DNA of 57,213 bases from Magnetococcales bacterium DCbin4 (GTDB lineage: Bacteria > Pseudomonadota > Magnetococcia > Magnetococcales > UBA8363). Position 1 is the stretch's first letter. Every line of letters begins with the position of its first letter. The position numbers and the translations under genes are program-made. The notes beneath the pieces are model-generated. The model did not search any database and was not told where the DNA came from. It saw nothing but the letters and a program-made list of their open reading frames with translations. The stretch lies in NCBI GenBank assembly GCA_002753735.1, contig PEAN01000023.1, positions 1 through 57,213 of the forward strand, read 5' to 3'. Shown here piece by piece: positions 18,317-28,092 of this stretch.

Positions 18317-19630
18317 CTACTCAAACAGATGCTTTTGCTTAACGATATAAGTAACAGGTCTTTTCCGCATCTCCAACATTCCCTCATCAACGAGGCGCTG
18401 AAGCCACGCTTTCGCCTGGGCCGTTGTGATGTCCAACGCGGCAGCAACCTCGGTCTCTTTCATGGGGATGCGCAAAAGTTGTTGAAACGACGGGCGTATC
18501 GCCGCAAACAGCACATCGGCCGGAGTTGCCCCGAGCTTTGAATCTTCCTTGACGGTCGATGGTGTGACTTCAGGATGGGCACCGGTGTTCATGAGATGCG
18601 GGGCCGGCGACATGGCGGTGACGTTGCACGCTTGATCGTATGTGAACAAGGAATTCTCATTCATGGAAGGGGCTTCAACGGGGTGTGGCTTCAGGGTGAA
18701 CAGGGATTTGAAGGATTCTTCATCTTCCGGGTTCGGCCAGGCAAACGCACCCTTCTGGCGTAATGCCTCCAGGCCGACCGAGGGTTCACCGGTCGAACGC
18801 ACATAGACCGGGATGAAGTTGAATTTATCAAGTTGTTCGACCGCACCCGTCCACGTGCCACCTTTATTGATATCGGAATCAATGATGAGACAGGCATCCG
18901 CCAAGGCATAGATGAGCCGGTTGCGATGCATTGCATGGCCAACATTGAAGCCGGCATTCGGGTCGTAGGGGGAAATCAATGCCAGTCTGCCTTCGAGCAG
19001 TCTGTTTCGATGTTCGCGGAGCATGGCCGTTTTTTCCAGACTGTCCGCCAGTACCCCACAAACGTTCCCACCCGCATCCAGTGTTCCGCGCATGGCTGCC
19101 AGATCGATCCCCCTGGCTCCCCCGGAAATGAGCATTCTGCCAAACCGGGCCACGATCTGACCAATGGAACGGGTATGGTCGATCAATGCATCATCCGCAT
19201 GGCGTGAGCCGACCACCGCCAGACCTCCGCTTCCCAACAGGTTGAGATCGCCGCAGCCATAGAGGATGGCGGGTGCATTTTCCCGTAAACGCAATTTCAA
19301 ACCTTTAGGATAATCGGCATCGGCCCGGCTGATCACCCAAATGGCGCGCGCATGCCAATGTTCGACGGCCTGACTCAATAATACGCCGCGTTCCAGCAAA
19401 CGTTTGAGTCGATGTTCATCAATCATCGTGTGGCAGGCATGCAGGAGTTCCGCCGCATCTGGGGAGATCAGATCCGAGGGTTGACGCTGGAGCGCAAGCA
19501 AATGACGCGCAAGCCGCTTGTATTCGCCGGGGGTCAACAGATCCTCTGATGTCGGGGCGCCTCGTACCGCTATGAGCGGTGCCGTCAACAGCAGAATGGC
19601 CCGGGTATTGGGTGACAAATCTGGCATCAT
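18317..19630 (-). CDS. DprA/Smf-like Rossmann protein with winged-helix C-terminus
   Basis: DprA proteins load RecA on single-stranded DNA in transformation; many paralogues instead sit in anti-phage loci. The Rossmann core is seen as [11 protein letters not shown], then [25 protein letters not shown] and [15 protein letters not shown], with KGGTWTGA after it. The C-terminus (about the last 60 residues) has a winged-helix segment, [22 protein letters not shown]. It starts at ATG 19630 or 19627, a few bases after the RecQ-fusion stop; the open frame upstream overlaps that gene. The tight linkage to a RecQ-phosphoribosyltransferase fusion is not the usual housekeeping context (dprA-topA) and points to a defence role related to ShosTA-like pairs of DprA and PRTase. 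Confidence 0.78.
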   Translation of the reverse strand: MMPDLSPNTRAILLLTAPLIAVRGAPTSEDLLTPGEYKRLARHLLALQRQPSDLISPDAAELLHACHTMIDEHRLKRLLERGVLLSQAVEHWHARAIWVISRADADYPKGLKLRLRENAPAILYGCGDLNLLGSGGLAVVGSRHADDALIDHTRSIGQIVARFGRMLISGGARGIDLAAMRGTLDAGGNVCGVLADSLEKTAMLREHRNRLLEGRLALISPYDPNAGFNVGHAMHRNRLIYALADACLIIDSDINKGGTWTGAVEQLDKFNFIPVYVRSTGEPSVGLEALRQKGAFAWPNPEDEESFKSLFTLKPHPVEAPSMNENSLFTYDQACNVTAMSPAPHLMNTGAHPEVTPSTVKEDSKLGATPADVLFAAIRPSFQQLLRIPMKETEVAAALDITTAQAKAWLQRLVDEGMLEMRKRPVTYIVKQKHLFE

Positions 19631-19634
19631 GGAT

Positions 19635-21704
19635 TCAGTACCCGGAGTATGAGAGTGCCATCGGCCAAACTTCGCCACTGCCATGCTGGCGCAGCAGCCA
19701 GGAGGCAACCGTCAACGTCCATCGTGAATCGACCATGTCATCGATCAGGAGCACCGGACCTCCAGGGACATCACCTTTGACCCCAAGCGAACCATCGATA
19801 TTGCGTGCCTGTTGGATCGAATTGGCCATCTTTTTCTGTTCAGGTCTTGAGGTCGTTTTCGTAAGGACCCTGAAAAACGGCAGTCCCAGCGCCGCAGCCA
19901 GGCGTTGCGCAAAATCTGGCACCAGATCGGGATGCCGTAACGAAGGAACACAGGTAACCCAGGTCGGGGATGACGGCAGACCCCATTCCTGGATCATCGT
20001 TACGCACGCAGCGACAAGGTCATCGGAAAAGCGGCCATCCCGGTATTTCCCTTGTTCAACCAGAGCACCCCAACCGCTTCGACCCCAGGAACACAGCGCT
20101 CTGCCAGGTTGCCCCTGGTGTTGGAGGGCAATGCTCCCTTTTACACCATACAGGGGCATTCCGCCATTGGGCCATTTTTTGCGTGGTTTGATGGGCCAAT
20201 GGGTCCGGTGCAGAAATTCATCGGCTGCCCTGACGGATGAACGATCCACGGTGGTCGGCAACGGTGGCAAGGACGGTCTCGTGATGATCCCCGGGTCACC
20301 GTCGAGTGCATCGATCAAAAAACGCATGTGCGCGCCAAATGGCAGGCGGATGTAGTCTTGCATCTGCCGATGTTCATTCTTTCGTAGCGCCGTGAGTCGT
20401 TCCACCCGATCCCAAAAACCCTTATCCAACGCGGCCGCTGTGAGTTGCCATTGCTTTCCTTGCCTGGCAATGGGCGCAGGTGCTTCAAGGGAAAGCAGTT
20501 CAATCGTCGTATCGATTCGTTTCCTGCTCAGATTGACGCGATACAGCAGCTCAGTGACGGATAAGCCATCAGGTTCTTGCTCCATCGCTTCCAGGACATC
20601 GGCGACTTCCTGCCGGGATGGGAAGGCGCTTCCAATAAACCAGTTAATGATGTCGGAATCTTCCTGACCGCTGAGCAGAATGCCATAGGCGGCATCCAGC
20701 GCACGTCCCGCACGGCCAACCTGTTGATAATAGGCGACCACCGAACCAGGCATCTGGTAATGGATCACAAACGCCAGGTCGGGTTTGTCGTAACCCATTC
20801 CCAACGCCGTCGTTGCCACCAGCGCCTTGACCTCGTTGTCGAGCAGGGCCTGTTCCAGCGTTTCGCGACCGTCTCCCGTTTCGCCCGTGTACGCCTCGAC
20901 GTTGAATCCGCAGCGCTTCAGCCAGTCAGCAACCTGGTTGGCGTCATGGACCGTCAGGGTGTAGATGATCCCATTCCCGGGAAGGGTCGTGAGTTGTTCT
21001 GCCAGCCAGGCGAGGCGTTCCGCCTTGCTGGGAAGGCGGATGGTCTGCAAGGACAGGGAAGCGCGATGGAGATCTCCCCGTGATACGTCCAGCCCGGGTC
21101 CGAGTACCGTTGCAAGATCTTCCATGACCCGCTTGTTTGCCGTCGCTGTTGTGGCGAGAAGGCGAAGATTGGGTGGCAGCGTTCTGACCATCCGCTCCAA
21201 CAGACGATAGTGCGGGCGGAAGTCGTGCCCCCAGTCGGAAATACAGTGCGCTTCGTCAATGACCAGCAACGAGATTTGGGCAGCGATGTCCGCCAACACC
21301 TGAGATTGGAAGCGCGCGTTTGCCAGGCGCTCGGGCGAAATCAAAAGAATGTCAAGTTTGTCCTCGGTCAATTGGTCTTCGACCAAACTCCATTCGTCCT
21401 GGTTGTCAGAGTTGATCGTGGCGGCGCAAACGCCCATTCGCCGTGCCGCGGCGATCTGGTTGCGCATCAGTGCCAACAGGGGTGAGATCAGCAACGCAGG
21501 TCCGCTGCCCGCTTCGCGCAGTAGCTTGATTGCGATGAAGTATACGAAGCTTTTACCCCAGCCGGTCTTCTGCACCACCAGCAGGCGTCCGTGTCCTTCG
21601 ACGATGTAACGAATGGCTTCTTCCTGGCCATCACGGAACTCCGAGTCACTGCGGCCTGAACCCATGCGCAGCAGTTCCAGCGCACGCTTGGGGTTGTAGA
21701 TCAT
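19635..21704 (-). CDS. RecQ-family helicase fused to a ComF-like phosphoribosyltransferase domain
   Basis: The protein has 689 aa. The superfamily 2 helicase core has Walker [11 protein letters not shown] (about 43-52), [27 protein letters not shown] (from 150), TATANKRV and GRAGRALD. A RecQ C-terminal-like segment follows. The last 150 residues form a type I phosphoribosyltransferase domain with VTCVPS, a lysine-rich loop and the PRPP-binding [14 protein letters not shown] (about residues 652-665). Such fusions are not part of standard RecQ, which carries an HRDC domain instead. It precedes the DprA-like gene by 4 nt, so the two are cotranscribed. Likely role: DNA-damage or phage sensing by the helicase, coupled to PRTase activity and to the DprA partner. 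Confidence 0.85.
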   Translation of the reverse strand: MIYNPKRALELLRMGSGRSDSEFRDGQEEAIRYIVEGHGRLLVVQKTGWGKSFVYFIAIKLLREAGSGPALLISPLLALMRNQIAAARRMGVCAATINSDNQDEWSLVEDQLTEDKLDILLISPERLANARFQSQVLADIAAQISLLVIDEAHCISDWGHDFRPHYRLLERMVRTLPPNLRLLATTATANKRVMEDLATVLGPGLDVSRGDLHRASLSLQTIRLPSKAERLAWLAEQLTTLPGNGIIYTLTVHDANQVADWLKRCGFNVEAYTGETGDGRETLEQALLDNEVKALVATTALGMGYDKPDLAFVIHYQMPGSVVAYYQQVGRAGRALDAAYGILLSGQEDSDIINWFIGSAFPSRQEVADVLEAMEQEPDGLSVTELLYRVNLSRKRIDTTIELLSLEAPAPIARQGKQWQLTAAALDKGFWDRVERLTALRKNEHRQMQDYIRLPFGAHMRFLIDALDGDPGIITRPSLPPLPTTVDRSSVRAADEFLHRTHWPIKPRKKWPNGGMPLYGVKGSIALQHQGQPGRALCSWGRSGWGALVEQGKYRDGRFSDDLVAACVTMIQEWGLPSSPTWVTCVPSLRHPDLVPDFAQRLAAALGLPFFRVLTKTTSRPEQKKMANSIQQARNIDGSLGVKGDVPGGPVLLIDDMVDSRWTLTVASWLLRQHGSGEVWPMALSYSGY

Positions 21705-21840
21705 GCGTGGGCTCCATGATGGATTTCTTCGATATTCCGATCCCTGACGTGGAAAGGCGCAATCAAGGTGAATATAAAAACATTATTCAGGATGAAGGGG
21801 ATGTTTTTGTCTTGATGGTATTTTAAAATGATAACAGATT

Positions 21841-22503
21841 TTAACGATAATGCAAGCGTTGCTGCATGCGCAGCAGGTAGGAAATCATTTCATGGACTTC
21901 GGTAAATGGCATGGCATCGTCTTCAGGACGCAGGGATCGTTCCCGTGCTAAAAAACGGGCTTGTTCCATGGCGGTGTGGAGCGCGACTGCGCGTTCCGGG
22001 AGTGGGTGCGGTTGGGATTGCCGGGCGAGCTGTTGCAGCCATGGGTCATAATCGGCCGGATCGCTCGGAAAAGGCGGCATGGGGGTGTGCAGGAACCGCC
22101 AGAGGGAAAAATCGGGGCGGGAAAACAAAACCCGGAACAGAACATTGCCGACGATGTCGTGATGACGGACCCGTTGGCGGATTTCGGTGTAGAAATGACG
22201 GCTGGCCATGTTGCCCATGGGCAGATCAAGGATGGCGAACAATCTGCGGAAGGGACCGGAACGGTCGTGGTGCTGGCTGGCCAGAGCCATGAAGGCATCG
22301 GGGGAGGCTGGATGCGCTGCGACCAGGGTGATATGTCCGGGGAGGTCGCAATCGACAATGAGGGTTTCAAAATAAGAAATGGCATCAGGGGGGGCGATGA
22401 TCAACATCCGATCCTGTGCCGGGTGTGAACCTCCGCGACGGTCCAGGGATGAGGAAATGCGTGTGCGAGGACCCTTGGCCCCGCTGAGTTCAGTTCGTTT
22501 CAC
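21841..22503 (-). CDS. RloB-like protein with degraded TOPRIM motifs
   Basis: The approximately 220-aa product overlaps the upstream ATPase stop by 4 nt (GTGA), so it is translationally coupled to it. The layout resembles RloB: an N-terminal strand followed by SYFETL, a middle strand FAILDLPMG, the FSRPDFSLWRFLH segment (compare NPCFExWLLLHF), and a helical tail. The residues that usually coordinate metal in TOPRIM enzymes are altered: the glutamate of EGxxTE is replaced (APPDAI), and the DxD pair reads DLP. This suggests either a catalytically dead partner or a divergent active site. The start at GTG 22503 or 22506 fits the overlap. Family membership is inferred from pattern only. Confidence 0.55.
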   Translation of the reverse strand: MKRTELSGAKGPRTRISSSLDRRGGSHPAQDRMLIIAPPDAISYFETLIVDCDLPGHITLVAAHPASPDAFMALASQHHDRSGPFRRLFAILDLPMGNMASRHFYTEIRQRVRHHDIVGNVLFRVLFSRPDFSLWRFLHTPMPPFPSDPADYDPWLQQLARQSQPHPLPERAVALHTAMEQARFLARERSLRPEDDAMPFTEVHEMISYLLRMQQRLHYR

Positions 22504-23771
22504 CACCCTTCAAACCGTTTGAGAATGGGGAGCGCGCCAAAATGACCGTCCAGATAGCGGCGTTGCAGAGGTTCCCCCTTGACCGGGTCGAAATCGGAAA
22601 TGGGGTATAGCTCGCTGCATCGGTCACCGGTTTTTTCAATCATCCAGTATTGGTCCCTGCGGAAGATGTTATTGTCCAAAAGGGCGATATCATGCGTGGT
22701 GGAGACCAGTTGTGCCCGGGTATTGTTCACCTTGGGGTCATGTAACAGTTCAAAAAGGAAACGGACGAGGTTGTGGTGCAGATTGGAATCCATCTCATCC
22801 ATGAACAGGACATGTCCCTGGCGCAGCAGGTTGATCAGCGGCCAGGCCAGGGCGAAAAATTTTTGTGTCCCCCGTGATTCCGCTTCCCACGGGAGCACGA
22901 CCGATTCCCCGGTGTCCGATGTGGACCGTTCCAGACGGATTTCAGTGACGATCTGGGAGGACATTTCCCGTTTGAGGGCGGCGCGAACGCCATCGGGCAG
23001 ATCGTCCATTCCCAGATCGCCCAGGTTTCGGGTTTCCAGGTGAATGCCCTCGATATCCAGATCGGCTTGGTTGAGAAATTTCATCACTTCCAGCCGTCCC
23101 TGGGGATCCTTGCACAGGGTGGCGGTGAATTCCCGGCTGATCTCGGCATGCGGTCTGAAAATACGCAACCGCTTGTCGAACCAGTCGAATACCGGTTTCA
23201 GGGGGGCACTGTTGAGCTGGATGGCGGTGGAGAGGAACAGGGCATTGCTGCGGGTGGCATCCTTCCAGATTTCACGGTTGCCGGGGAGAAATTTTTTATG
23301 CAGGTTCCAGGTTTCCTGGCCGGTATCGGGGTCGTAATAGCGTTCAAACCATCGTTGCGGACGACCTTTGGGATAGGCCAGCAGCCATTCGTGATTGACA
23401 CGCCGGGGCGTGACGCCGAATCCGTATTGATAACGGGTGTCATCGGCGATGAAAATCATTTCAAACAGGCTGGGTTCCAACGCATTGCGGCTGTTGAGCA
23501 GGAATGGTTGTACATCGATGGGATCCCCCTCCTGCCCCTTGACGGAATTGAGGATGAAATCCCACATGAACATCGCGGCATTGATCAGGTTGCTCTTGCC
23601 CGAGGCATTGGGCCCATAGATCAGACTGGAGGCGAGCAGATCGGGAACCCCCGAAGCGCCCGTGGTGAAATGATGGCTGGGCAGCTCCCGATAGGTGGTG
23701 CTTGCAACCATGCTCAGGGTTTGCCGTTCGCAGAATGAAAGATAATTGGCAACGCTGAATTCAATCAACAT
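22500..23771 (-). CDS. AAA15/RloA-like ATPase (OLD/ABC-type)
   Basis: This family comprises SMC/ABC-like ATPases common in anti-phage systems (RloA, AbiL and the AriA subunit of PARIS). The start at ATG 23771 (MLIEFSVANYLSF) matches the typical N-terminus. Walker A reads YGPNASGKSNLI (about residues 52-63). Downstream are the signature-like ESRGTQKFFALAWPLI, Walker B VLFMDEMDSNLHHNLVRF and the H-loop TTHDIALLD. At 423 aa it is a normal size. It is followed at once by the RloB-like gene, giving a two-gene unit. It is divergent from the ACP operon across about 330 nt. An anti-phage role is inferred from family and partner. Confidence 0.8.
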   Translation of the reverse strand: MLIEFSVANYLSFCERQTLSMVASTTYRELPSHHFTTGASGVPDLLASSLIYGPNASGKSNLINAAMFMWDFILNSVKGQEGDPIDVQPFLLNSRNALEPSLFEMIFIADDTRYQYGFGVTPRRVNHEWLLAYPKGRPQRWFERYYDPDTGQETWNLHKKFLPGNREIWKDATRSNALFLSTAIQLNSAPLKPVFDWFDKRLRIFRPHAEISREFTATLCKDPQGRLEVMKFLNQADLDIEGIHLETRNLGDLGMDDLPDGVRAALKREMSSQIVTEIRLERSTSDTGESVVLPWEAESRGTQKFFALAWPLINLLRQGHVLFMDEMDSNLHHNLVRFLFELLHDPKVNNTRAQLVSTTHDIALLDNNIFRRDQYWMIEKTGDRCSELYPISDFDPVKGEPLQRRYLDGHFGALPILKRFEGW

Positions 23772-24102
23772 GCGATCCGGCCATTCCATCCATCCATCGA
23801 GGGTTCCAGGTATTGCAGGGCGTGAAGGGCGGTGTGGACATTCCATCTGCAATGGCCATGGTTATAGCCGGTTTGGGTTGCGTTTTACAAGACTGGTGCA
23901 TGGGTTCACTTTAGAATTTCAAACGGGATGGGATCCCGATTGACTTTTTTTTCATGAATGATATCGTATTCTTTATAGAATTGTTCGCGGAAATCGGACT
24001 GCCGGGGGTGTGGGCGCAGCGCGTGCATGTTTCGATGGCGGGAAGGTGCGATCTTTCCCATCCGCGATCCGCCGCAATCTCGCCTGGTGAATGTTTTCTT
24101 AA
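23772..24102. other. Divergent intergenic region
   Basis: No gene is seen in this stretch between the ATPase and the ACP operon. It is locally AT-rich around 23940-23990. A weak plus-strand promoter could be TTGACT (23940-23945) with TATCGT (23962-23967) 16 bases further on. This would leave a leader of about 130 nt before the ACP start. No repeat or structured RNA was recognised. Confidence 0.35.
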
Positions 24103-24345
24103 ATGATGAATCCTGCAAATCTTGACAAACTGGTCGAAATTTTTCGGGTGGTTTTGGACCTGGAACCCCGGTTCGATGTGACCACGCTGCGACGGGTGGC
24201 CGAACCGCGTTGGGATTCCCTGGCCCATACCTCCATGGTTGCCGCCATCGAAAGTGAATTCGGTCTCCGGCTTGAAATCGCCGACATGGACCGCATGACT
24301 TCCTTTGCCGCAACCCGATTGTTGTTGACGGAAAAAGGGTTATGA
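24103..24345 (+). CDS. Acyl carrier protein
   Basis: The product has 80 aa with the phosphopantetheine attachment site in RWDSLAHTSMV (serine of DSL near residue 39) and a four-helix acidic profile. It is not the fatty-acid synthase ACP by context: it begins a four-gene operon whose members overlap by 4 nt each. It probably carries the acyl or glyceryl intermediate made by the FkbH-like protein and handled by the MaoC/SDR enzyme and the AAC(3)-like transferase. Two adjacent Met codons (24103, 24106) start the frame. Confidence 0.85.
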   Translation: MMNPANLDKLVEIFRVVLDLEPRFDVTTLRRVAEPRWDSLAHTSMVAAIESEFGLRLEIADMDRMTSFAATRLLLTEKGL

Positions 24346-25436
24346 CATCCACTGAATTCGAGGTCACCGTTACCGGGGGGGATGCCCGCCGCTTTGCGGA
24401 ACTTTCAGGGGACTGGAACCCTTTGCATACCGATGCCGCCTACGCGGCGGAAACCAAATACCGGCGGTCTGTTCTGCATGGTGCTTTTTCTGCGGGATGG
24501 GTGTCGCGCATGGCCGGGATGCACATTCCAGGTCGCAATTGTCTGTTGCATGGAATCAAGCTCAAGTTCATTGCTCCCATCCTGTTGCCGTCCCGTCTGC
24601 GGGTCTGCGGTACCCTGATCCGCGAAACGGGCGGTGAAGGGTTGGTCGAAGTGACGGTCACCGATGCCGTGACCGGTACCCGCTACGTCGAGGGTTCCTA
24701 CGAGTTTGGCCAACATCGTAGTGGTCAGGAGGGGTTGGTGCCGGCATTGACCGTGGATCAATGTCCCGAAGCCCCGATTCTGGTCACGGGCGCTTCCGGC
24801 GGTCTGGGTTCCGCAGTGCTGGCACGATTGAATCCGCGAGGTCTGGGGCTATCACGCTCCAACATGGCGGGTGCATTGGCGGTGCCGGATCTGGATCGTC
24901 TGCCCGGGATGCTGGAAGGACGCAAAATTGCCGGTATCGTTCATTGTGGTTGGCCTTCGCCCGATAATCAGCGCCTGACCGCCCTGGATCGTGATACCGA
25001 TACCGCCATCGGTTACCATGTGGCCAAACCTTTGGCCGATTGCATCAAACTGGCCCGGCTCCTGTTTGCGCATGGACTGCCCGGCGCGACGCTGATCCTG
25101 GTCGGTTCCACGGCGGCGCAACCCGGTCGTCATGCTTGGCGGATGCCGCTGTACAGCCTGTCCAAATCATTGGTGCCGACCCTGGTGCAAATCCTGGCTT
25201 TGGAGCTTGGCGTTCGTGGGTTTCGATGCGTGGGGGTCGTATTCGACGTGATCGATGGCAGTGGCATGCATGCCGACATGCGCGATGCCATCAGGATTGC
25301 CCATGTTGATCGGTCACCTTTTGGTCTTCTGGCAACTTCGGATGAGGCGGCGGGTCAAATCGCCTGGATTCTCGACAATGCTTCCCATCTGGTCTCCGGT
25401 GCCATGTTGACCCTCTCCGGGGGGGCACTGCCGTGA
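24342..25436 (+). CDS. MaoC-like hydratase fused to short-chain dehydrogenase
   Basis: The first 125 residues show a hotdog-fold MaoC hydratase with FAELSGDWNPLHTDAAYAAE and VLHGAFSAGW, the family's catalytic D/H region. The remaining 235 residues are an SDR with the nucleotide-binding PILVTGASGGLGSAVL, the substrate-loop serine in LVGSTAAQPG, and the active-site pair in MPLYSLSKSLV (YxxxK). Together they could dehydrate and reduce a beta-hydroxy or beta-keto acyl-ACP. The start overlaps the ACP stop (ATGA) and the stop overlaps the FkbH-like start (GTGA), so all three are coupled. The fusion order (hydratase then SDR) is also found in small polyketide-like and surface-sugar acylation loci. 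Substrate unknown. Confidence 0.82.
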   Translation: MTSTEFEVTVTGGDARRFAELSGDWNPLHTDAAYAAETKYRRSVLHGAFSAGWVSRMAGMHIPGRNCLLHGIKLKFIAPILLPSRLRVCGTLIRETGGEGLVEVTVTDAVTGTRYVEGSYEFGQHRSGQEGLVPALTVDQCPEAPILVTGASGGLGSAVLARLNPRGLGLSRSNMAGALAVPDLDRLPGMLEGRKIAGIVHCGWPSPDNQRLTALDRDTDTAIGYHVAKPLADCIKLARLLFAHGLPGATLILVGSTAAQPGRHAWRMPLYSLSKSLVPTLVQILALELGVRGFRCVGVVFDVIDGSGMHADMRDAIRIAHVDRSPFGLLATSDEAAGQIAWILDNASHLVSGAMLTLSGGALP

Positions 25437-27067
25437 CCTTTCTGGAAGCCAGAAAAATTTTGGCCGCGCTGCATGATGGGGTGCCGTTGCCTTTGCTGCT
25501 GGCCATGTCGGGGACGACCAACGCGCTGGAGCTTTATCTCCGCGCCCATGCGGCCCGTGCAGGGATGGATGCCAAAATCGAAGTCCTCCCCTTCGGTACC
25601 CTGGGTCAGCATCTGCATTCATCGGCACCCCGGAACATACCCGAATTGTTTCTCCTCCTGCCGTGGGATCTTGCGGCGGAATGTGATTGGCGATTGGGGA
25701 TGGGGGCTGCTCCTGATCCCCTTGATGCCGTTCTGGCGCGCGCCGAACAGGTGGTGAAGTTGTTGTCGCAACGGCCAAAGGCTCATTTCGTCTATGTGTC
25801 GGCACCCGTTCCCCCCTTGTACGCCGCCCAATCGGACAATATCCGTCTGGCGGCCGAATTGGCCGCCCTGGCGGCGCGGGCAGGGGCGATCCCCCTGTCG
25901 GCGGAACATTTTTCCATGGCAACCTATCTGGACAATGGCTGCCCCGTGGCGGGTACCGGTTTATCCGCAGTGGCCGAGGTCCTTGTTGGATTGCTGCTGC
26001 GGCCCCCTTCAGGTGCCTTCAAGGTGATTGCAACCGATGCCGACAATACCCTCTGGGCCGGGGTGGTGGGTGAAGATGGGATCGATGCCGTCTCTGCCAA
26101 TCCCCATGGCCGTCCCTTCCGTCATTTCATTTATCAGGGATTTTTGCGTCGAATGAAGGCGGTGGGAATCCTGCTGGCCGTGATCAGCCGCAATGATCAG
26201 GATATGGTGCTGGCACCCCTGGCTTCGGGACGGATGCCTTTGCGGCCGGAAGACTTCATCATGATCCGTTCAGGCTATGGCGCCAAATCGGATCATGTGC
26301 GGGCCTTGGCTGAACGGTTGAATCTGGGGGTGGATTCCATCGTCTTCATCGATGACAATCCGATGGAACTCGCGGAAGTCGGGGCGGCATTGCCGAAGGT
26401 GACCTGTCTGGCCTTCCCCGAAACGGATGAGGCGCTGCCTCCCTTTCTGGACCGACTGGTTTCCCTGTTCGACCGCCGTCAGATCACCGTTGAGGATACC
26501 GAGCGGACTGAAATGTATCGTCGCCGGTTGGCCGCCCAGCTCCCCGTCGGTGAACAATCGTTGACCGGTTTTCTCGCAAATCTGGGGATGGTGTTGACCT
26601 TGCATGACCGCAGTCGTGGTGATTGGACACGGGCCTGCCAACTCATCAACAAGACGAATCAATTCAATCTTAATGGCGTGCGGTTGGAAGTGGATGAGGT
26701 GGCGGCCATTCTGCAAAAGGGTGGTCGCATGTTCTCCGCCTCCCTGGAGGATCGTACCGGAACTCATGGTGAGATTCTGGCCTGTCTGATCGAATCTTCG
26801 GGTCGGGTTTGTTCGCTGGTCATGTCGTGCCGTGTGTTGCAACGGAGGGTCGAGTTCGCCTTCCTGGCTTGGCTGTTGCGCCACTGGCAGGGACCGCCGT
26901 TGTCCTTTGCCTTTGTTCCGACACAACGCAATGAGCCGGTACGTCAATTTTTTTCAGATGGACACTTCGTTGCCGGGCCGGAGGGGCTGCGTCTGGTCGA
27001 TTCCCGTTTCCAGGGGGCACATGAGGCCGACCTGGCTTTGTTCACGATCCGTGAGGACGCTTTGTGA
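25433..27067 (+). CDS. FkbH-like HAD-IIIC family protein
   Basis: FkbH-like enzymes take the glyceryl group of 1,3-bisphosphoglycerate, remove phosphate and load it on an ACP. The HAD motif I is clear: FKVIATDADNTLWAGVVGEDG (about residues 197-217). Motifs II and III follow in AVISRNDQDMV and in DSIVFIDDNPMELAEV. The N-terminal 190 residues are an accessory domain and the C-terminal 150 look like a GNAT-type acyltransferase (TNQFNLNGVRL, then FAFLAWLLRHW). The size (544 aa) is normal. It starts with GTG overlapping the previous stop. In this operon it is the likely source of the ACP-bound C3 unit or a related acyl group. Confidence 0.88.
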   Translation: MTFLEARKILAALHDGVPLPLLLAMSGTTNALELYLRAHAARAGMDAKIEVLPFGTLGQHLHSSAPRNIPELFLLLPWDLAAECDWRLGMGAAPDPLDAVLARAEQVVKLLSQRPKAHFVYVSAPVPPLYAAQSDNIRLAAELAALAARAGAIPLSAEHFSMATYLDNGCPVAGTGLSAVAEVLVGLLLRPPSGAFKVIATDADNTLWAGVVGEDGIDAVSANPHGRPFRHFIYQGFLRRMKAVGILLAVISRNDQDMVLAPLASGRMPLRPEDFIMIRSGYGAKSDHVRALAERLNLGVDSIVFIDDNPMELAEVGAALPKVTCLAFPETDEALPPFLDRLVSLFDRRQITVEDTERTEMYRRRLAAQLPVGEQSLTGFLANLGMVLTLHDRSRGDWTRACQLINKTNQFNLNGVRLEVDEVAAILQKGGRMFSASLEDRTGTHGEILACLIESSGRVCSLVMSCRVLQRRVEFAFLAWLLRHWQGPPLSFAFVPTQRNEPVRQFFSDGHFVAGPEGLRLVDSRFQGAHEADLALFTIREDAL

Positions 27068-27981
27068 TCGATCCCAACGCTTCCCGGACCCTTGAAACGA
27101 TGCTGACCGATCTGGGAATCCAGCAAGGTGAAGTTGTCTATCTGGGCATCGACATGGGGCGTTTGCCGTTGCCCTTCTGGCCGGCGACTCTGGATCGCGA
27201 GTCCATGCGGCGGCGTGCCGATCATTGGTGTCAATTCCTTTTCGATCACCTCATGGCGGCCATCGGACCCGCGGGGACTCTGGTATTCCCTACATTTTCC
27301 TATCGGTGCAGCAACCCCGACCATGTATTCGTCCTTGAGGAGACGCCATCCGAAACCGGTCCTTTCACCGAATGGTTGCGCCGTCACCCGGATGCACGCC
27401 GTTCGCTTCATCCCGTTTTTTCAGTGGGTGCCATCGGTGCCGCCGCAAAAATGTTGGTGGAGGAGACGGGTCGCAGTGGATTTGGTCCCGTCTCACCCTT
27501 TGGCCGCCTCTCCGGGTTGAATGCCCGATTCGTCAATCTGGGCGTCCCGTTCAACCAGTCGATGACCTACATGCACCATCTGGAGCAATGCTACGGCTGC
27601 AACCATCGATACCATAAAGTGTTCACCACTCCGGTCTTTCGCGCTGGCATCCAGGTTCCCGGACCTTTCCTGGGGTATGTGCGTTGGCTTGGTCTGGATG
27701 CCCGTCAAGGTTTGATCCGGTGTGAACAACGCCTCCTGGCCGAAGGGGTGATGCGTGAGGTATCTTGGAACGGTTGCGTCAACCATGCGGTCCGAGCGAC
27801 GGATGTGGACCGGATCGGTTATGCCATGTTGATGGAAAATCCTTGCGCGTTCGCCTCGCGCAATGTTCATGTCGTTCTGGACGAATCCGCAACCGCTTCC
27901 AATCCTGTTGGCGATGTGGTCGCCGTGTTTAATCTGTCACGCCACTCCTTGAGGGGGCTTCCGGACTGCAAACCACGTTGA
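27064..27981 (+). CDS. AAC(3)-family acyltransferase
   Basis: The family is named for aminoglycoside 3-N-acetyltransferases, but many members acylate surface sugars. Recognised features are GTLVFPTFSYRCSNP, TGPFTEWLRRHPDARRSLHPVFSVGAIG and the later GVPFNQSMTYMHHLEQ. The N-terminal motif is LGIQQGEVVYLGIDMGRL. At 305 aa it is full length. It starts with GTG overlapping the FkbH-like stop by 4 nt and ends the operon. Given the ACP, MaoC/SDR and FkbH-like partners it probably transfers the ACP-bound unit to an amino sugar rather than conferring drug resistance; that is inference. Confidence 0.82.
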   Translation: MIDPNASRTLETMLTDLGIQQGEVVYLGIDMGRLPLPFWPATLDRESMRRRADHWCQFLFDHLMAAIGPAGTLVFPTFSYRCSNPDHVFVLEETPSETGPFTEWLRRHPDARRSLHPVFSVGAIGAAAKMLVEETGRSGFGPVSPFGRLSGLNARFVNLGVPFNQSMTYMHHLEQCYGCNHRYHKVFTTPVFRAGIQVPGPFLGYVRWLGLDARQGLIRCEQRLLAEGVMREVSWNGCVNHAVRATDVDRIGYAMLMENPCAFASRNVHVVLDESATASNPVGDVVAVFNLSRHSLRGLPDCKPR

Positions 27982-28059
27982 TTCCAGGGCGGACGGGGCA
28001 ACCGATCCCCCTTGTCTGGATCCTACGCCGGAATTAGATCCTCACACCGGGATTTTTCC

Positions 28060-28087
28060 TTGCGTTGGTTGGGATTTTCCTTACAAT
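28060..28087 (+). promoter_or_regulatory. Candidate sigma-70 promoter of the rimP operon
   Basis: A -35-like TTGCGT (28060-28065) and a -10 TACAAT (28082-28087) are separated by 16 bp. Transcription would begin near 28093-28095, giving a leader of about 230 nt before rimP. No other convincing promoter was seen in the 27982-28323 interval. Confidence 0.45.
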
Positions 28088-28092
28088 ACTCC

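Noticed and set aside
27064-27981. Calling the AAC(3)-family gene an antibiotic resistance gene
   Set aside because: It ends a coupled ACP-MaoC-FkbH operon, which points to biosynthetic acyl transfer.
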